Shown here piece after piece: positions 22,660 to 34,423 of a stretch of 60,000 nucleotides of DNA; the first letter of the stretch is position 1, and each line of letters begins with the position of its first letter. Under the pieces are notes generated by a model, which was not told the origin of the DNA, did no database searches, and saw nothing but the letters and a program-made list of their open reading frames with translations. A program made the translations under genes and the position numbers. The stretch is taken from the NCBI GenBank assembly GCA_009760855.2, contig WPIO01000005.1, positions 4,760,001-4,820,000 of the forward strand, read 5' to 3'. The stretch comes from Cristatella mucedo (lineage: Eukaryota > Bryozoa > Phylactolaemata > Cristatellidae).

Positions 22660-23460
22660 TGAACTTAGCATCTCACGCTATCAGTCTCGGCGTTTGCAGA
22701 CGGCACCGATGACATTGCGTGACATTCGATTAGTCTACACAGTTGGTTATTGTGGAAGCTCGAGCGGATTTCTCTGGACTGAGCTCAAGACGTTCGCTGA
22801 CTTGCAGACATTTGTAAAAAGCTAAATGTGTCATAGCATTAGTGGGTCCTCGCGGCTCTTACTTTTCTTGTGTGGTTGCACATCTGGACACTACATGCTG
22901 GGTGTACCGATATTTGTACTTGTGAATACTCTCCCGACGACAATCTACCTGTACCAACCGGCTTATACGACAATTGATCTATATCACAACTGATCTTTGA
23001 AAAGTGGCCCTAAGGTCAGAAATAGTCAATACAAATAAAACTGGTGCAGGTTGGTTTTACTTGATCAAATTAGGTTATATATTTATTATATTGTGTTACT
23101 AGTTTGCTATGACTACCCGGAGACTATTATAAGGACTGGATATTAGCTAGTACAGAACAAATGAATTGATCATTTGTGAAATTAATAACTGTTGAACATA
23201 AAAATATTTGTAAGTCATAGAGTCAGCAATAGAGCACGGAATTTTCGAGCGTGGAAACGCTACTGAGATATATAGAAACTTTGAATACTGGAAAGTAAAC
23301 GTTAATGCAAGAGGCACTATGAATTGACGATGCTGCAAATACCGCCAGCTTAGTTGCAAGGCTCGTCTAATAACGAATGGCACTACTGTAGTTGGAAATC
23401 GTGCTCCATAACACTGCCACGAAGGAAACATAGCAACAGTTCTGGGCAAGAAAGGCTGTT
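22660..23460. other. Unassigned region with a copy of the 16-bp repeat
   Basis: No gene recognised. At about 22900-22985, on the minus strand, GATCAATTGTCGTATAAGCC and GGTTGGTACA match the tandem repeat at 25291-25443. The minus-strand frame 23650-23147 overlaps the MULE relic in antisense and is not called. Confidence 0.35.
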
Positions 23461-23468
23461 GGGGTGAC

Positions 23469-24540
23469 ATGAAGGCTAAGATGTCGGAAGTTTCTGTGAC
23501 TCCGAGTGCAGTGCAAGGTTCTGTGGCTAGGAACTTATCTGATGACATGTTAATAGCTTTACCGAAGAAGTCAACCTTGACTCGAGCACTGCAGCGGCAG
23601 AGAAAGAAGGACTTGTCCGAGGCTGATAGTACTTCACCACCGATACTCACAGATCTGTTATTTGATATCCCTCAGAAGTTCATAGATTTTTTTACTGTTT
23701 GACTCAGGACCAGGACAGGATCGGCTGATTATCCTCGGAAGTAGCACCTTACTTGATGGCTTCGCTCGCTCAGACGTGTAGCTAGCTGACGGTACGTTTC
23801 AAGTAGTTCCCTTTCTTTTCTTTCAACTACATACCATTCATTTTTAATTCGTCCCAGGACTTATCCCTGTTGAAATATACTGCCTACTTCTAAAAAAGAC
23901 TCGCGAGACGTGCGATCGCCGTCTCGCCGAACTCAAGCGTCTAATGACTACTGCAAACCCTCAAAAAATTCTCATCGATTTCGAAGCAGCTGCTATTAGT
24001 GCTTTCTCTACATAGTACTCTACAGCTAAAATTATGAGCTGTTACTTCCATCTCACTCACAGCGTTATACGAAAGGTCAACGAGTTAGGAATGAAAGAGG
24101 AGTATGAAACTGGTGATAATATTTGTAGTGCAGTTCGATGTCTACCAACTCTGGCACATTTACCGGATACTGACGTCATCGAAGTATTTAAGCTGCTGTC
24201 CGACTCTACACCATCAAATGAGCATGCGAACAAACTAATCTCGTACTTCGAACATACCTACATCCGAGGCAGTCATCTTCCAGGCCGAGGTGATAACTGC
24301 GGCAGTTTTCTCTTCTCTGTGGGGATGTGGCATCAGTATGGGGCGTCAGTAGACGGTATAGCTCTAACAGCTAATGCAGTAAAGGGATGGTGTTACGGGC
24401 TCCAAGCATTGTTCCGGCGCCATCATCGGACGATGTGGACATTTCTGAAAGGGCTTCTCATGGACCACAGTAAGCAGACTGAATTTCTTTGCAAGGAACC
24501 ACTGACGTTCTTGTTGTCCAAGCAAAGAGATAATTATAAT
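23469..24540 (+). pseudogene. MULE-type transposase relic
   Basis: Reading 23469-23702 and then, after a frameshift near 23695, the frame of 23701-24591, the translation follows the layout of animal MULE transposases. LPKKSTLTRALQRQRKK comes first, then DSG near a Gly-rich start, then LADGTFQVVP with FQLHTIH (first catalytic Asp). KILIDFEAAAISAF (second catalytic Asp) follows, then CYFHLTHSVIRKVNELG and ANAVKGWCYGLQALFRRHH. There are three in-frame stops (near 23780, 23850 and 24013). A Cys stands where His is common in GWHYGLQ. No terminal inverted repeats were found. LINE-A copy A4 is inserted at the 3' side. Confidence 0.7.
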
Positions 24541-25030
24541 AACAATAATGCACTTGATAAAGCGCCCTCAGAGAACTCATTCTCTCTCTAGGCGCTTTAA
24601 ATTTGCCGCAAAGGTAAACACGATTAAAATCATGCTTGATAAACAACATCAATAACATGGTTAGGGGTGACATGCACAGGGTCAGCATGCAAATGTGATT
24701 AGTGGCACCATCCACAGTGTCAGAACGCATAAGCACATGAAGGACAAATCACAGGGACCCACTAAATGCTGTCCTAAATAGGTGTGTTTTTAAGTTCCTT
24801 TTAAATGTGGTCAGGTTGGGGGATGTTCTGACGCAGGTCGGGAAGGAGTTCCAGGCTTTGGTAACATACGAACTAAATGCACGGTCTCCAAAGGATTTGA
24901 GGTTTGTACGAGGTATTTCTAGACTGTTGGATTCCGAAAAGCGGGTGGTACGATGCTTGGCCTGATGGGGGAGTACGTCGGAGAGATAGGCTGGAGCCAG
25001 ATACCGCCAGCCAAGGTTACGGTCGTAAAG
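24533..25030 (-). mobile_element. LINE-A copy A4, 5'-truncated
   Basis: Minus strand. It starts from a tail of ATT repeats and the terminal hairpin (AGCGCC...GGGCGC, 24555-24597), then the 3' untranslated part with a repeated GCATGCTGACCCTGTGCATG-like block, then the end of the coding region. It sits directly against the MULE relic. Confidence 0.7.
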
Positions 25031-25290
25031 ATGTTCTAACCTTTCTTCATACGATTGAATATTTGTGGCATAGTAATTTGAGAACCTACAGTAAAATTAA
25101 GATTGATTTTATCTAGAACGTAATGAACATTGTTTGATACTTTTAAGAGAAAAAACTGTTTTACAATGAATCCTTGTGCATAAATATAAAAAATGCATAC
25201 TCTCATGAATTCATTTTAAATTGTTGGTATAAACTATATAAATAAAAAATTGTGTATTGTTCTTATAAATTGACTTGTAGATCTATTTTC
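25031..25290. other. AT-rich unassigned sequence
   Basis: No gene or repeat recognised. Confidence 0.25.
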
Positions 25291-25443
25291 GTATAGGCCA
25301 GTTAGTACAGGCCATTTGTCGTACGTCCAATAGTCGCAGACCAGATGGTATATAGATCAATTGTCGTACAGGCCGGTTGGTACAAGCCAATTGTCGTAGA
25401 GTCAGTAGTCGCAGGTAAAATAGTACCAAACCACGTGGTGCCA
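25291..25443. repeat. Degenerate tandem repeat of about 16 bp
   Basis: About ten units starting with GTA or GCA, for example GTACAGGCCATTTGTC, GTACAAGCCAATTGTC and GTACAGGCCGGTTG, with unit lengths from 12 to 18 bases. A related stretch lies on the other strand near 22900-22985. Confidence 0.6.
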
Positions 25444-27926
25444 CAATCTATCGTTGCATGCTAACTCTGCGAATGGAACCTGTAACCTCGTTATCCTTGT
25501 TTAAATTGTGCATGCGATTACTAGCCATACTCTTGTGCATCTTAACAACATTGTGAAGTGCCTAAGCAGAGTTCTAGTTCTCTGAGGACGCTAAACAATT
25601 GTAACGTTACGATTGTTATAAGCAAATATTGTAACGGGAGCCATGTAGATAAGGAGGACGCCTGTCAGCCAATCGATTCCTAATAAGCAAAGTTAGGATA
25701 CTGCTTTGTTGCTAATTATGTTTAGCTGACAAGTAAGAGCGTTAAAAGAGGACTTCTTTCTGACGTGAACACTAGTCCGTGGTCTTTCAAGTGCTCGCTC
25801 GCCGTCACGACTGGCGACACTTCCGGTAGTCGGCTGCATCTGACTGCCTGATGCCCGCTTCCATCCTCTGCCACCATCTCTAGGACTCAGCTCGCAAATA
25901 GGAAGCTGGATCGGCCGAATCTTAAGATGGATCGGCTTTGAATCTCAACCTTGTCGATACCAAATGTACCTAGTGTCATCCGACAATCGTCATGGGCAGA
26001 CAGTTTCAACAAATTTTCAAAAACTAGCACTGGATCATACAGCGACTCAAAAATTTGGTTCAGTCGCAGGTTTCCTTCCTGAGGCATGAATAAGAGATAT
26101 TTAAATAACTAAACTAGCGAAATAGCGTATCTCCGGAACAGCACTACGTCAGCTCAGAGTTAGCAAGCAAATGACGATCAAACTATTCCAAATTTTCTTG
26201 CAAATTTGTGACGTTTTGACTTTCAAAACTATATCTTGCGAATAAAGATGAATTTTTTCGAAGCCTTCAAGTTTAGATATGAATATAGTCTCTTAAACTA
26301 GCTAGATCGGGGTCAGATTTCGTAATGTGTAAGTCAAGCCTGAGCTTTAGACGGAGCGTCTTTCGTGCTTTATGGAAAATTAGAGGAATCCCTTCGACTA
26401 CGGTCAGTGACAGACTTTAGAGGAGCACGCTCTTCGAGAGCATACTCCCTAAGTTATGATTTTATTGCGTCAATGAAATCATCCAGGCTTTTGGCAAATT
26501 TCAATGGTGCAGTTCAAGAATACCGTTACAGATTAGAAAACTTTCCCAGAACCAACGCTTTAGGTGTTGCTAGTAGACAATCTGGACACTTCCCTGCACA
26601 AACGACTGGACAAGACGAATATTTCTGCACCCGCATCCAAGACGTTTCCTACACGCAAAAGAGGTAACTGCATTGATATGCTCAGTGGCTGTTAGTATTC
26701 TCGATGAAGTTATTGATAGCAAGCAATCTAAAAAAGAAATTCACTCAAATGAGTATAACTCTTGATAGGAAAATTGTCCAAATCTTGAAAAGTGCCGCTC
26801 TAGTATTGAAATACTTTAAAAAAAAGTATTTTTCCGAATAGGTAATCATTTTTGCCAATTTAGCTCCTGGGCAATTAATTTTACAGCAAGGCATGAGTCA
26901 TAACTACCATGATCCCCAGGCAAGCCTGGGTACAATGCTCATAAATTTAATCCCCAGCAGTACGACTATAACAAGATAAATGCCCCTGATCCACAGCAAC
27001 CATATTACTTGTGTGACCAAATGTCACGAGCGTATAACAGCAATTCCTGCGACGGGTTCTTTGCCGCAACTAATTAGCACACAACTGCCACAGTCGTACT
27101 AGTGCCAGTTATTTTGCTAAAGAGAGTCCAGTGCAGTTGAAGCCGACGCTGTACAGCTCGGATAGCGAGTTGCACGTGCTGACTCTGTAGACGCAGCTAT
27201 GCCAACAGTAGCAGAGCACGTCTACACTTAAGTAGGTGAAAACTGTACACTAAAGTATCCTCCGGCTAAGCGTAGACATCAGTCTCATTATCGATCATAG
27301 GAGAGAGGCACGAGCAACGTGCAGCTCCAGCTGTAACATACAGCTTCGACGACCGACGTACAACTGACCAGCTCGAGTCCCTTAGTATAGTTGACGCACA
27401 GTTATATCAGAAGTACATGCATGATTTTGAAGACATGGATCTTAATGTATCCAACTCTTGGTATATATTTTTCCGTAACCATTAATAATAAATAGCGCTT
27501 TAATAACAACTCGGACATTTCAGTACATTGTGCAACAGTTCGCTCGTAGGAGGCGACTTTCGGCATTATCGCACTTCATGCTAAAAACTGCTGCGAGGAT
27601 TAGAGCTTGGAAAAAGATATTCCTACTATTGCCCTTTTATAGTGGAGGCTCAGGTCCAGATATCATGGGGGAAAGCACTGTCTTGATGTTCTCGCATGCC
27701 CGAAAGTCACCAAAACGTTTTCCGAGAGCTCTGCGCCCGCACCGTTAGAGTGAGCACAGATTCGTTGTGGTAGATATTCTCCTCGGGCGAAGACAACCAA
27801 GCTAGGTAGTGCACCGCCGAGCAGTGGAGTTGATTCGTAGCTCTGAATACCAGAGAGGAAAAACTCACTCACGTTAACCGGGCATTCAAGGGAAAGCGAC
27901 GGCGGCCAAATGATGTAAGCGGTGGA
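25444..27926. other. Mostly unassigned region
   Basis: The minus-strand frame 26087-25887 shares DCRMTLGTFGIDKVEIQS-like text with 46650-46705 on the plus strand, so this is a repeated fragment of unknown kind. The plus-strand stretch 26920-27076 is open and contains DPQQPYYLCDQMS. This faintly recalls the start of an ING-type PHD finger, but the zinc ligands that should follow are missing. The frame 26365-26667 has no recognisable motif. No gene is called. Confidence 0.3.
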
Positions 27927-29793
27927 CTACTTTCTTCGGCTACTCATGAGTTGGCAGCTGGAGTCGCCGGGGGACTCGACCACGTTGACCATGAATAGCG
28001 TGGCCGGGTTGACGAACGCGTTGTTCGCCGCTCCGGAAGCATCGACCGGATACAGACGGAGTCGCCCATCCAGATCGCTACCGACGATCGCGACGTACTC
28101 GCCCGCGTTTTCGTTTGCATCGCTCAGCAGGTAGAGGCTACAAGTGAAGCGAGACGTGCACGGCCGTCATGCGTCGGACGACCTTCAGGTCAAAGGGCAG
28201 CGAGCCGGCTTGGCTTCCACGCCTACGCACTTACCGATAAAATGATCCCGACAAAATAACGGAAGCTCGCGATACGGACACGTTGAAGGCGGGCCATGCA
28301 GTGAATGCCAGGTGCGTGCTACTCGGCAGTGCTCCCGATCCGAAGGTCCAGAGCTGTCAAATCATGCAACGAAGACGGGTGCACGCGTTCAAGGCTGCCG
28401 ATTTCTTTAATGCAAGAACTTAAATGAGCAAAGTACCGTGTCGCTGCCTCGGTGAGAGTGGGCTTTCAGGGTCGTGCCCTGACCTTGCACTCACGTAGCG
28501 CCTGAACTAAGTTTTTCAGGCGCACATTGCTATGTAGTTACGTTTGCACTCCTACTGCAAAACCACCGATGTAGGCGGGCACCCATTCGGTTCTGTCGTC
28601 GTGATTATGGTTTCATTTAATTGATGACACTGTTCCATTATTGTTTGACGGGTGGGCTGTGACACTCGATGCGGTAGGCAGTCGGGACGTGCTATTGGTG
28701 ATTGTTGTGACGAGGGAGTCGCGGGCTAGGGGCACTCCGGTGAGCGAGAGGTGCGGTGATAGTCGTGCTTTGCCTTGCTCTGTGAGTAGTGAAATAAACT
28801 GCTGGTAAAGTTCGTCGGCTAGCGTTCCGTGTTGTTCGCGACGATAACTCAAGCTACAGTGATGCAAAATTCCGGTGCACGGGTACCACACCCCAACAGA
28901 GCCACCTAGTTTTCTAGTTAGAGCCTGGATACCGGAATTGGCATATAATGTCGAAGCGAGCGTAATATCTAGACGCTAGCAGGGTAAAGCTTTTCATTCC
29001 TCCTGTGAGTACCTTTGCGACGGCGTTCTGCGATGAGTCGAACCCCAGTAGCAGGTGTTGCCTGTCGTCTGCACTGGTCGAAATCTTCGCCGTCAATGCA
29101 ACGGGACCGTAGCCACGTTGGTCGTCAGGATAGTTGACGACGAGACGAGCTGCAAGCACAGCGACGGAGCGCTGACGCTTTGCGAGGCGGCGTTCCGTCG
29201 TGACTTTACTACGTTGCAGACAGAATGACTAGGGTAGCCCGGCGGCCATTGCAGTGCAGCTGGCGCGGCACTCACTTCCGCTGCTCGTGGGCGCATAGGT
29301 GGCGCTGACGCTGCTCGTGCTGTCGTACGGGAGACTGAAGCCGACGTACTTTCCGCTCTCCGACGACCGGATCTGGATGACGGCGCACTGGTCGGGCTGC
29401 CAAGAAAGAACGACGCGCTGTACAACGAGTCGGCGATGACTAACCGAGCAAGGCAGCTCCAGCAGTTTCAGTCCTACCGCTGCAGCATCGCCAACAGTAT
29501 CGATGGCGGCACTGGATGCCAGAGCGGTCAGTGAACACACTAGAAAGAGGCGGCAGCATGGCATCTGTCTGTGACGCTCGGAAGAAAGATTGTACTCGCC
29601 TCTGCCAGGCTCGGGCACAATTGAACAGGTCGGCGAGGCGTGTGCAGATAAAAGATGGCTCTGGTTCTCTTGGCCTGTAATTCATAGGGCTTACCATGAC
29701 ACCAACTCGCGGCGGAATGACCATCGAAAGAACGCTTCTCCAACACCCGAGAATGGCAGCCACTAACAACGCGGCAGCTCCAACATTCAGCAT
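27927..29793 (-). CDS. G3: near-intact secreted G-family gene
   Basis: Proposed exons are 29793-29695, 29564-29276, 29149-29013 and 28130-27927. The lengths (99, 289, 137, 204) are identical to those of G2, so again 242 residues with no internal stop. Donors are GTAAGC, GTGAGT and GTACTC. The acceptor before exon 4 reads CTCTAC where G1 and G2 have CTCTAG, so exon 4 may not be spliced normally; read-through would add a short unrelated tail after exon 3. A second possible start lies at the first codon of exon 2 (MPCCRLFLVCSLTALASSA), which by itself looks like a good signal peptide. Conserved blocks are SWQPDQCAVIQIRSSESGKY, HLLLGFDSSQNAVAK and EYVAIVGSDLDGRLRLY. The exon 3-4 intron holds a foreign insert (about 28516-28910). 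Confidence 0.5.
28516..28910 (-). mobile_element. Possible solo LTR or other insert in G3 intron
   Basis: This segment has no counterpart in the same intron of G1, G2 or G4. Read on the minus strand it begins TGTTGGGGTGTGGTACCC and contains a frame of 92 codons (28891-28613). A TG start fits an LTR, but I could not fix the other end, the target-site duplication or any relative in the window. Confidence 0.25.
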
Positions 29794-29819
29794 TCTCGTT
29801 AATCTGAAATAAGAGGTTA

Positions 29820-30700
29820 TCAAGTCTCTACAAAAGCCTTCCGATTCCGTGAGAAGCGTTCATGAGATGCGGCGGCGCTCGGTTCTTTAACGCGAGGCAG
29901 CGTTAGAATGGGACGATGGCTTGGTTCCGGTTGTAGTGCACGAGGCACTTCGTCACTGAGCAAAGAGCAGATCGCAGAGAGACGGGCAGCGGGGAGGAGA
30001 TGCGGCCGCCGCGCCCAGCCATTGCTGCGAAGCTACAGGTATTGCGCTAAACCGGGCATTCAACAAGAGCTCGGCGACGTTTCGATGACTCAATGAGGAG
30101 AGCAAGCGATCCCCCATCTACTGCTAGTAAGAAAGGCTGCGATCGGCTCATTATTTGTGCTACGGGCCGAAAGATTGTTCTGGTGGCTGCAGAGTGCATG
30201 TCCGTAGATATCCATAATCTGCTTGGTCGAATGTTGGTGGTATCTGAAGTGGTATTCTAGAAACAGCGTGATGGGGCTCATTGAAAAGCTTAAAACTAAG
30301 GATAGCAAACGAGGCTGACAATATTTCGCACCATGTTTTCCGCACTTAACCGCCGGCAAATTTGTTAAGCAATCAGCCTTTAATGTGGCAATTCATAACA
30401 AGTTTCAGTCGGCCAAAGCATAACTGCACTTTTTAGAGCACAACAGTTGCGAGGTTTACTAAAGCACTAGACAACCTTCAATAATCTTAGTCGCAGACAG
30501 AAATCCACCTGATTGCATAATTACGTTTTAGGCCGCTCGTGAGCGACAGCGGCTTGAGGCAAATAAGTAAAACGTCAAAAGTTTGAAGTTTGGGCCGATT
30601 ATGGGCTCCTGTAATACTTACAGTTAAACGCGAGGGGAAAATGCATATCAGAGTTAGACCTATCGGATGGGTTTAAACAAGATAGAACAAGCCAAGAGAC
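29820..30700 (-). other. F-G spacer of module c
   Basis: Matches the spacers of modules f, a and e, including the block CAGATTATGGATATCTACGG (minus strand, near 30215). It ends in the conserved acceptor CTTATTTCAG before G3 exon 1. No open frame is shared among the copies. Confidence 0.4.
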
Positions 30701-30755
30701 AGAGGCGGAGAGAGAGAGAGACAGACAAAGAGAGACAGAGAAAGAGAGAATTACA
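30700..30755. repeat. GA-rich microsatellite in F-G spacer
   Basis: A short run of GAGAGA and GACAGA units at the place where modules f and a carry CTAT repeats and module e carries GTCT repeats. Confidence 0.7.
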
Positions 30756-30929
30756 GCGAAATAGTGTCAGTGGCGACGGATCGCGATTGCGTATCGTTAT
30801 CGCGGTTCATTTATTTAATTTCAAGGCATGAACTATTCTCTATATTGATCGGCGGAAGAAGGGCAGACGATAACGAAGAATGACAGCCGCAAGCTGATTG
30901 AAAGTGAAAGAGCCGTCAAACACTGCCAT

Positions 30930-32420
30930 CAGGCAATCGCTGCGCCTAATTTTAGCTGACTACTGCCTTCTTACAGTAAACAGTCGCTAACCACGAGGCT
31001 AACCTACTTACGGACATGAGTGGCATGCACAAGCATTGTCGCTCGAGTTGCAGCTCCTCGATCGAGAATACTTACCTCCGTTATCTGACGCAGGCGACGA
31101 GGCAACGGAGCGCTTGGTAGGGGTCACACTCGCCTAAAGCCGGCACCGTTGCTCGCTTACTCACGAAGACCGTCTGCCGTCTACCGCCCGGTTGGTGCGC
31201 TATATAGCCTAGCAGGAGAGCGGCGATGACAGCGGCGACGAAGACAGGCAATCCCCTATTGCTGAGCTGAAAAATCCCAGGCGTTGCTCAACGAACAGCT
31301 GCCATTTGCCCGACGATTTCGCCAGCACCGACGATGCATTTTGCTAGATCTAAACCTCACTGTCCCCAAACGCGTGACAGTCCACCTTAGTCTCTGCTAG
31401 GACGCCGAAATGCCCGTCAGGGATTTACGGCTCGGTTTCCCTTCCCCCAATTTACTCAGCAGGACCCTCCATGCGAGCTATTCCGGTAGCTGGGCGTCGA
31501 TTCCGGGAAACGCTGCTAAACCACCACCGATGGGCCGACTTGCATGGCGCGCCAGACGCTGCCCAGTTATCAGACTGTCGGCCGCCGGAGCGACTCGCGG
31601 CGTGAATCTATCGCTTTATTGCGAGGTCGTCGGCACGGCAGCAACTCGTCGTCGCCCTGAGCGGCTGCAAGTCGGCGGCTTTGTAAACGTGTAGATTCTT
31701 CGCTAAGGGTGGCGACCCGCACAGATAAACTTTCATTCCTGCTATTCTTCTATGACGGCGGAGATCTGGAGGCTTCGGCAGAAAGTCCGAGCAACCTACC
31801 CGCCTAGTGAGCTCTAGTATGTGCAGTTGCGCCCAGACGACGCACAGGTAGCGCGCAGAACGAGGAATAGCGCACGCCCGCGAAAGCTTTGGTGGCTGGG
31901 CGGCTAGCTTCCACACCGCCACCATTTGTAGTCTTCTTCAGAGGCGAGCCACGTGTCTCACCGCCCGCGCGCGCCTGTATAGTCAGCGATTTCCGCCGGG
32001 CAGACCGTGGACCGATATGGCGCAGCTGCACGTTGGCCTGTGGTTCCAGTTATAGTGCTCATGCTCTCGCGAAAGCTACAGCCGTCGACAACGCGGGTGA
32101 GGCGTGCAGAGTAGAGCGGCGACGCCCGGGCGAGCCAAATAGGGCGATCCTCCTCTACAGCCGACCTGCGCGTACGGCGCGATACTTTGTGCTGACTTTT
32201 ATCGCGACTTACCGACGCGTATACAGACGCTACGAATACCACCGTGACAAAGCGAGCGATAGCTTAGAGCGCTCGTGGCGAGAGCACCGTTCACAGTGAT
32301 GCCGCTTAGCGGTCGCAAAAGCTGCCACCGAGCGCGGACACTGGCCACCGGAGCTGCTCTGCCCAATCCGTCCGCTTCATCGGTGAAGCTTGACCGAGCG
32401 CTGTGGACGGCCCAGTGGAT
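30930..32420 (-). pseudogene. F unit c
   Basis: Minus-strand copy of F. The upstream frame 32031-31804 has RRKSLTIQARAGGE and SRPATKAFAG, matching unit b. Downstream, after the acceptor TTTTTCAG, an open exon encodes a clear membrane-spanning run (LPVFVAAVIAALLLGYI) and then RRQTVFVSKRATVPALGECD. A 2-base deletion relative to units a, b and e joins the hydrophobic frame to the RQTVFVS frame. A 1-base insertion then shifts it to a stop just before the GTAAGT donor. It may be a broken copy, or show the true frame; the evidence does not decide. Confidence 0.35.
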
Positions 32421-32547
32421 CCAACGGCGGTGTCTCGGCGAAATTGCTAGTTAATTATATAAGTTAATTATTCAGTAGGGACGTGAGTCACGCGGTCGGC
32501 TCGCATCGGTAATTGGTCCACTGAAGAGCGCTGCCACTCAGATTGTG

Positions 32548-32558
32548 GCATCTTTCTC

Positions 32559-32618
<60 letters not shown>

Positions 32619-32624
32619 CTCTGC
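32548..32624. repeat. (CT)n microsatellite
   Basis: About 75 bases of CT dinucleotides with few interruptions. The Arg/Glu frames across it on the minus strand are repeat translations. Confidence 0.95.
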
Positions 32625-32964
32625 GCCTGTGTGTCAATGACTCTCTGCGTCTGTCTATCACACAGCTGAACTCGGGACTTTCCAGCCATCCCGAGGAGCT
32701 TCCGCCACGAGGCTGACTCCTCAGATCGCTTGGTGTATCGTCGACAGAGCAGCCTCTCAATGCCAGAAAATTGCCAACTGTATTCTAGTGGTCGTCTGCC
32801 GAGCGGAGCAGGCCGATTGGCAATGCTGACGCTAGCCGAGTCCAATATTCGATGTCTGACGTCCGACGTCAGCATGCTGCCACGTTTGCCTTTGATCTAG
32901 CACCACAGGCCTGTTGGAGATCGATGGGCCCGGGCTCGCGTGGTGGGCCAGCTCGAGCTCGAAA

Positions 32965-33123
32965 AAGAGAGACGGAGAGACAGAGAGACAGAGACAGAGA
33001 GACAGAGAGACAGAGAGACAGAGAGACAGAGAGACAGAGAGACAGAGAGACAGAGAGACAGAGAGACAGAGAGACAGAGAGACAGAGAGACAGAGAGACA
33101 GAGAGACAGAGAGACAGAGAGAC

Positions 33124-33162
<39 letters not shown>

Positions 33163-33512
33163 CAGAGAGACAGAGAGACAGAGAGACAAAGAGACAGAGA
33201 GACAGAGAGACAGAGACAGAGACAGAGACAGAGAGACAAAGACAGAGATAGAGACAGAGACAGAGACAGAGACAGAGACAGAGACAGAGACAGAGACAGA
33301 GACAGAGACAGAGACAGAGACAGAGACAGAGACAGAGACAGAGATAGAGACAGAGACAGAGACAGAGGCAGAGGCAGAGACAGAGACAGAGACGGAGACA
33401 GAGAGACAGAGACTGAGACAGAGACAAAGGCAAAGACAGAGACAGAGACAGAGACAGAGTGACAGAGACAGAAACAGAGAAAGAAACAGATAAAGAGACA
33501 GAGATAGAGATT
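32965..33512. repeat. (GAGACAGA)n / (GACAGA)n microsatellite
   Basis: About 540 bases. The first half (about 32985-33215) has an 8-base period, GAGACAGA. The second half (about 33215-33420) has a 6-base period, GACAGA. Because neither unit makes a stop codon on either strand, long frames of Glu-Thr-Glu-Arg-Gln-Arg (plus) and Ser-Leu-Cys-Leu (minus) appear. They are not genes. Confidence 0.95.
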
Positions 33513-34009
33513 TTCAGCCACAAGTCGGTTTCTGCATTACCGTTCGAGCTTGCACGACGCACGACATGAACCCCTGCAGTGGCTGCGACTACACTCAAGC
33601 TATCTAAAATTAAGTTAACAGCAAGAAAACGTGGCACCCACCGTTCCGAGCATGCTCGGCAGCTTTTACATTCCAAGCACCACGTGACTGTTCATCACTC
33701 TCCGGTCAGATGCCTTGGGATAAATTGCGAAACAGCCTTAGTCTCCTAGTAAAGTAGAGTCATGCCGAAATTGTATTCCTATGGAGCTGAGAACGAACTT
33801 CAATAGATTCCAGTTTTTGATGTAGTTGTTTTCTCCTCATCTGATCTTTCCCTGGTGCGGCGTACGAGCAGTAGCCTCTCTAGGATATTTTGTGCCTGCG
33901 GACGAAGAACTCAGACGGGCCCCCCAATATCCAGTGCCCATTTGAGAACCCCCCCCCCCCCGATGAAGCGTCATTGATCCAGCGCCCGGAGAAATTTGTC
34001 CCTTGCCCC
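33513..34009. other. Unassigned, with a poly-C run
   Basis: No gene recognised. A run of about 13 C residues lies near 33949-33961. Confidence 0.3.
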
Positions 34010-34423
34010 CAAAATGTAATGTAATTTATCTCCGTCTGTAACTCCACGAAGCCATAAGACTTTGTGGGTGTTACGCGGGATATTTTTGTATGGAATACTC
34101 ACAGCCTAACCGGCTTTCGGTACTTATTCGGAAGCCAACTAACTTCGTCTCACGCAACAAAGAGAAACTGAGAAGCAGGGCAAGGTCGGGAGAGCAGTTG
34201 AGGTAGTGAGTAGCATGGAAGTAACAGCTCAGGACCGCTGAAAAGGATGAGCCATAGTTGGCAGCAGGAGAGTAGCTATCGTTTCGTAAGAGGTTTGGAA
34301 GGGAGTTCCGCAGTCTAGGGCCTGCAGAGCTAAAGCTTCTGTCGCAGACGTCCTTTAAGCGGACGAATGGAACAGCTAATTTATTGTCCACACGGAACCT
34401 AAGGTCGCGAGGAGGCTGAAACT

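Noticed and set aside
22318-22662. 114-codon plus-strand frame
   Set aside because: Its first part overlaps a worn LINE-A in antisense and it has no motif.
26920-27076. ING-type PHD finger fragment (DPQQPYYLCDQMS)
   Set aside because: Only about a dozen residues resemble the family. The following zinc ligands are absent and the frame ends at once.
28516-28910. Gag-like gene in the G3 intron
   Set aside because: The 92-codon frame has no zinc knuckle or other gag feature. Only an insertion of unknown kind is supported.
32832-33676. Long open frames on both strands rich in Ser/Leu/Cys or Glu/Thr/Arg/Gln
   Set aside because: They are translations of GAGACAGA and GACAGA repeats, which contain no stop in any frame. 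The frames end where the repeat ends.
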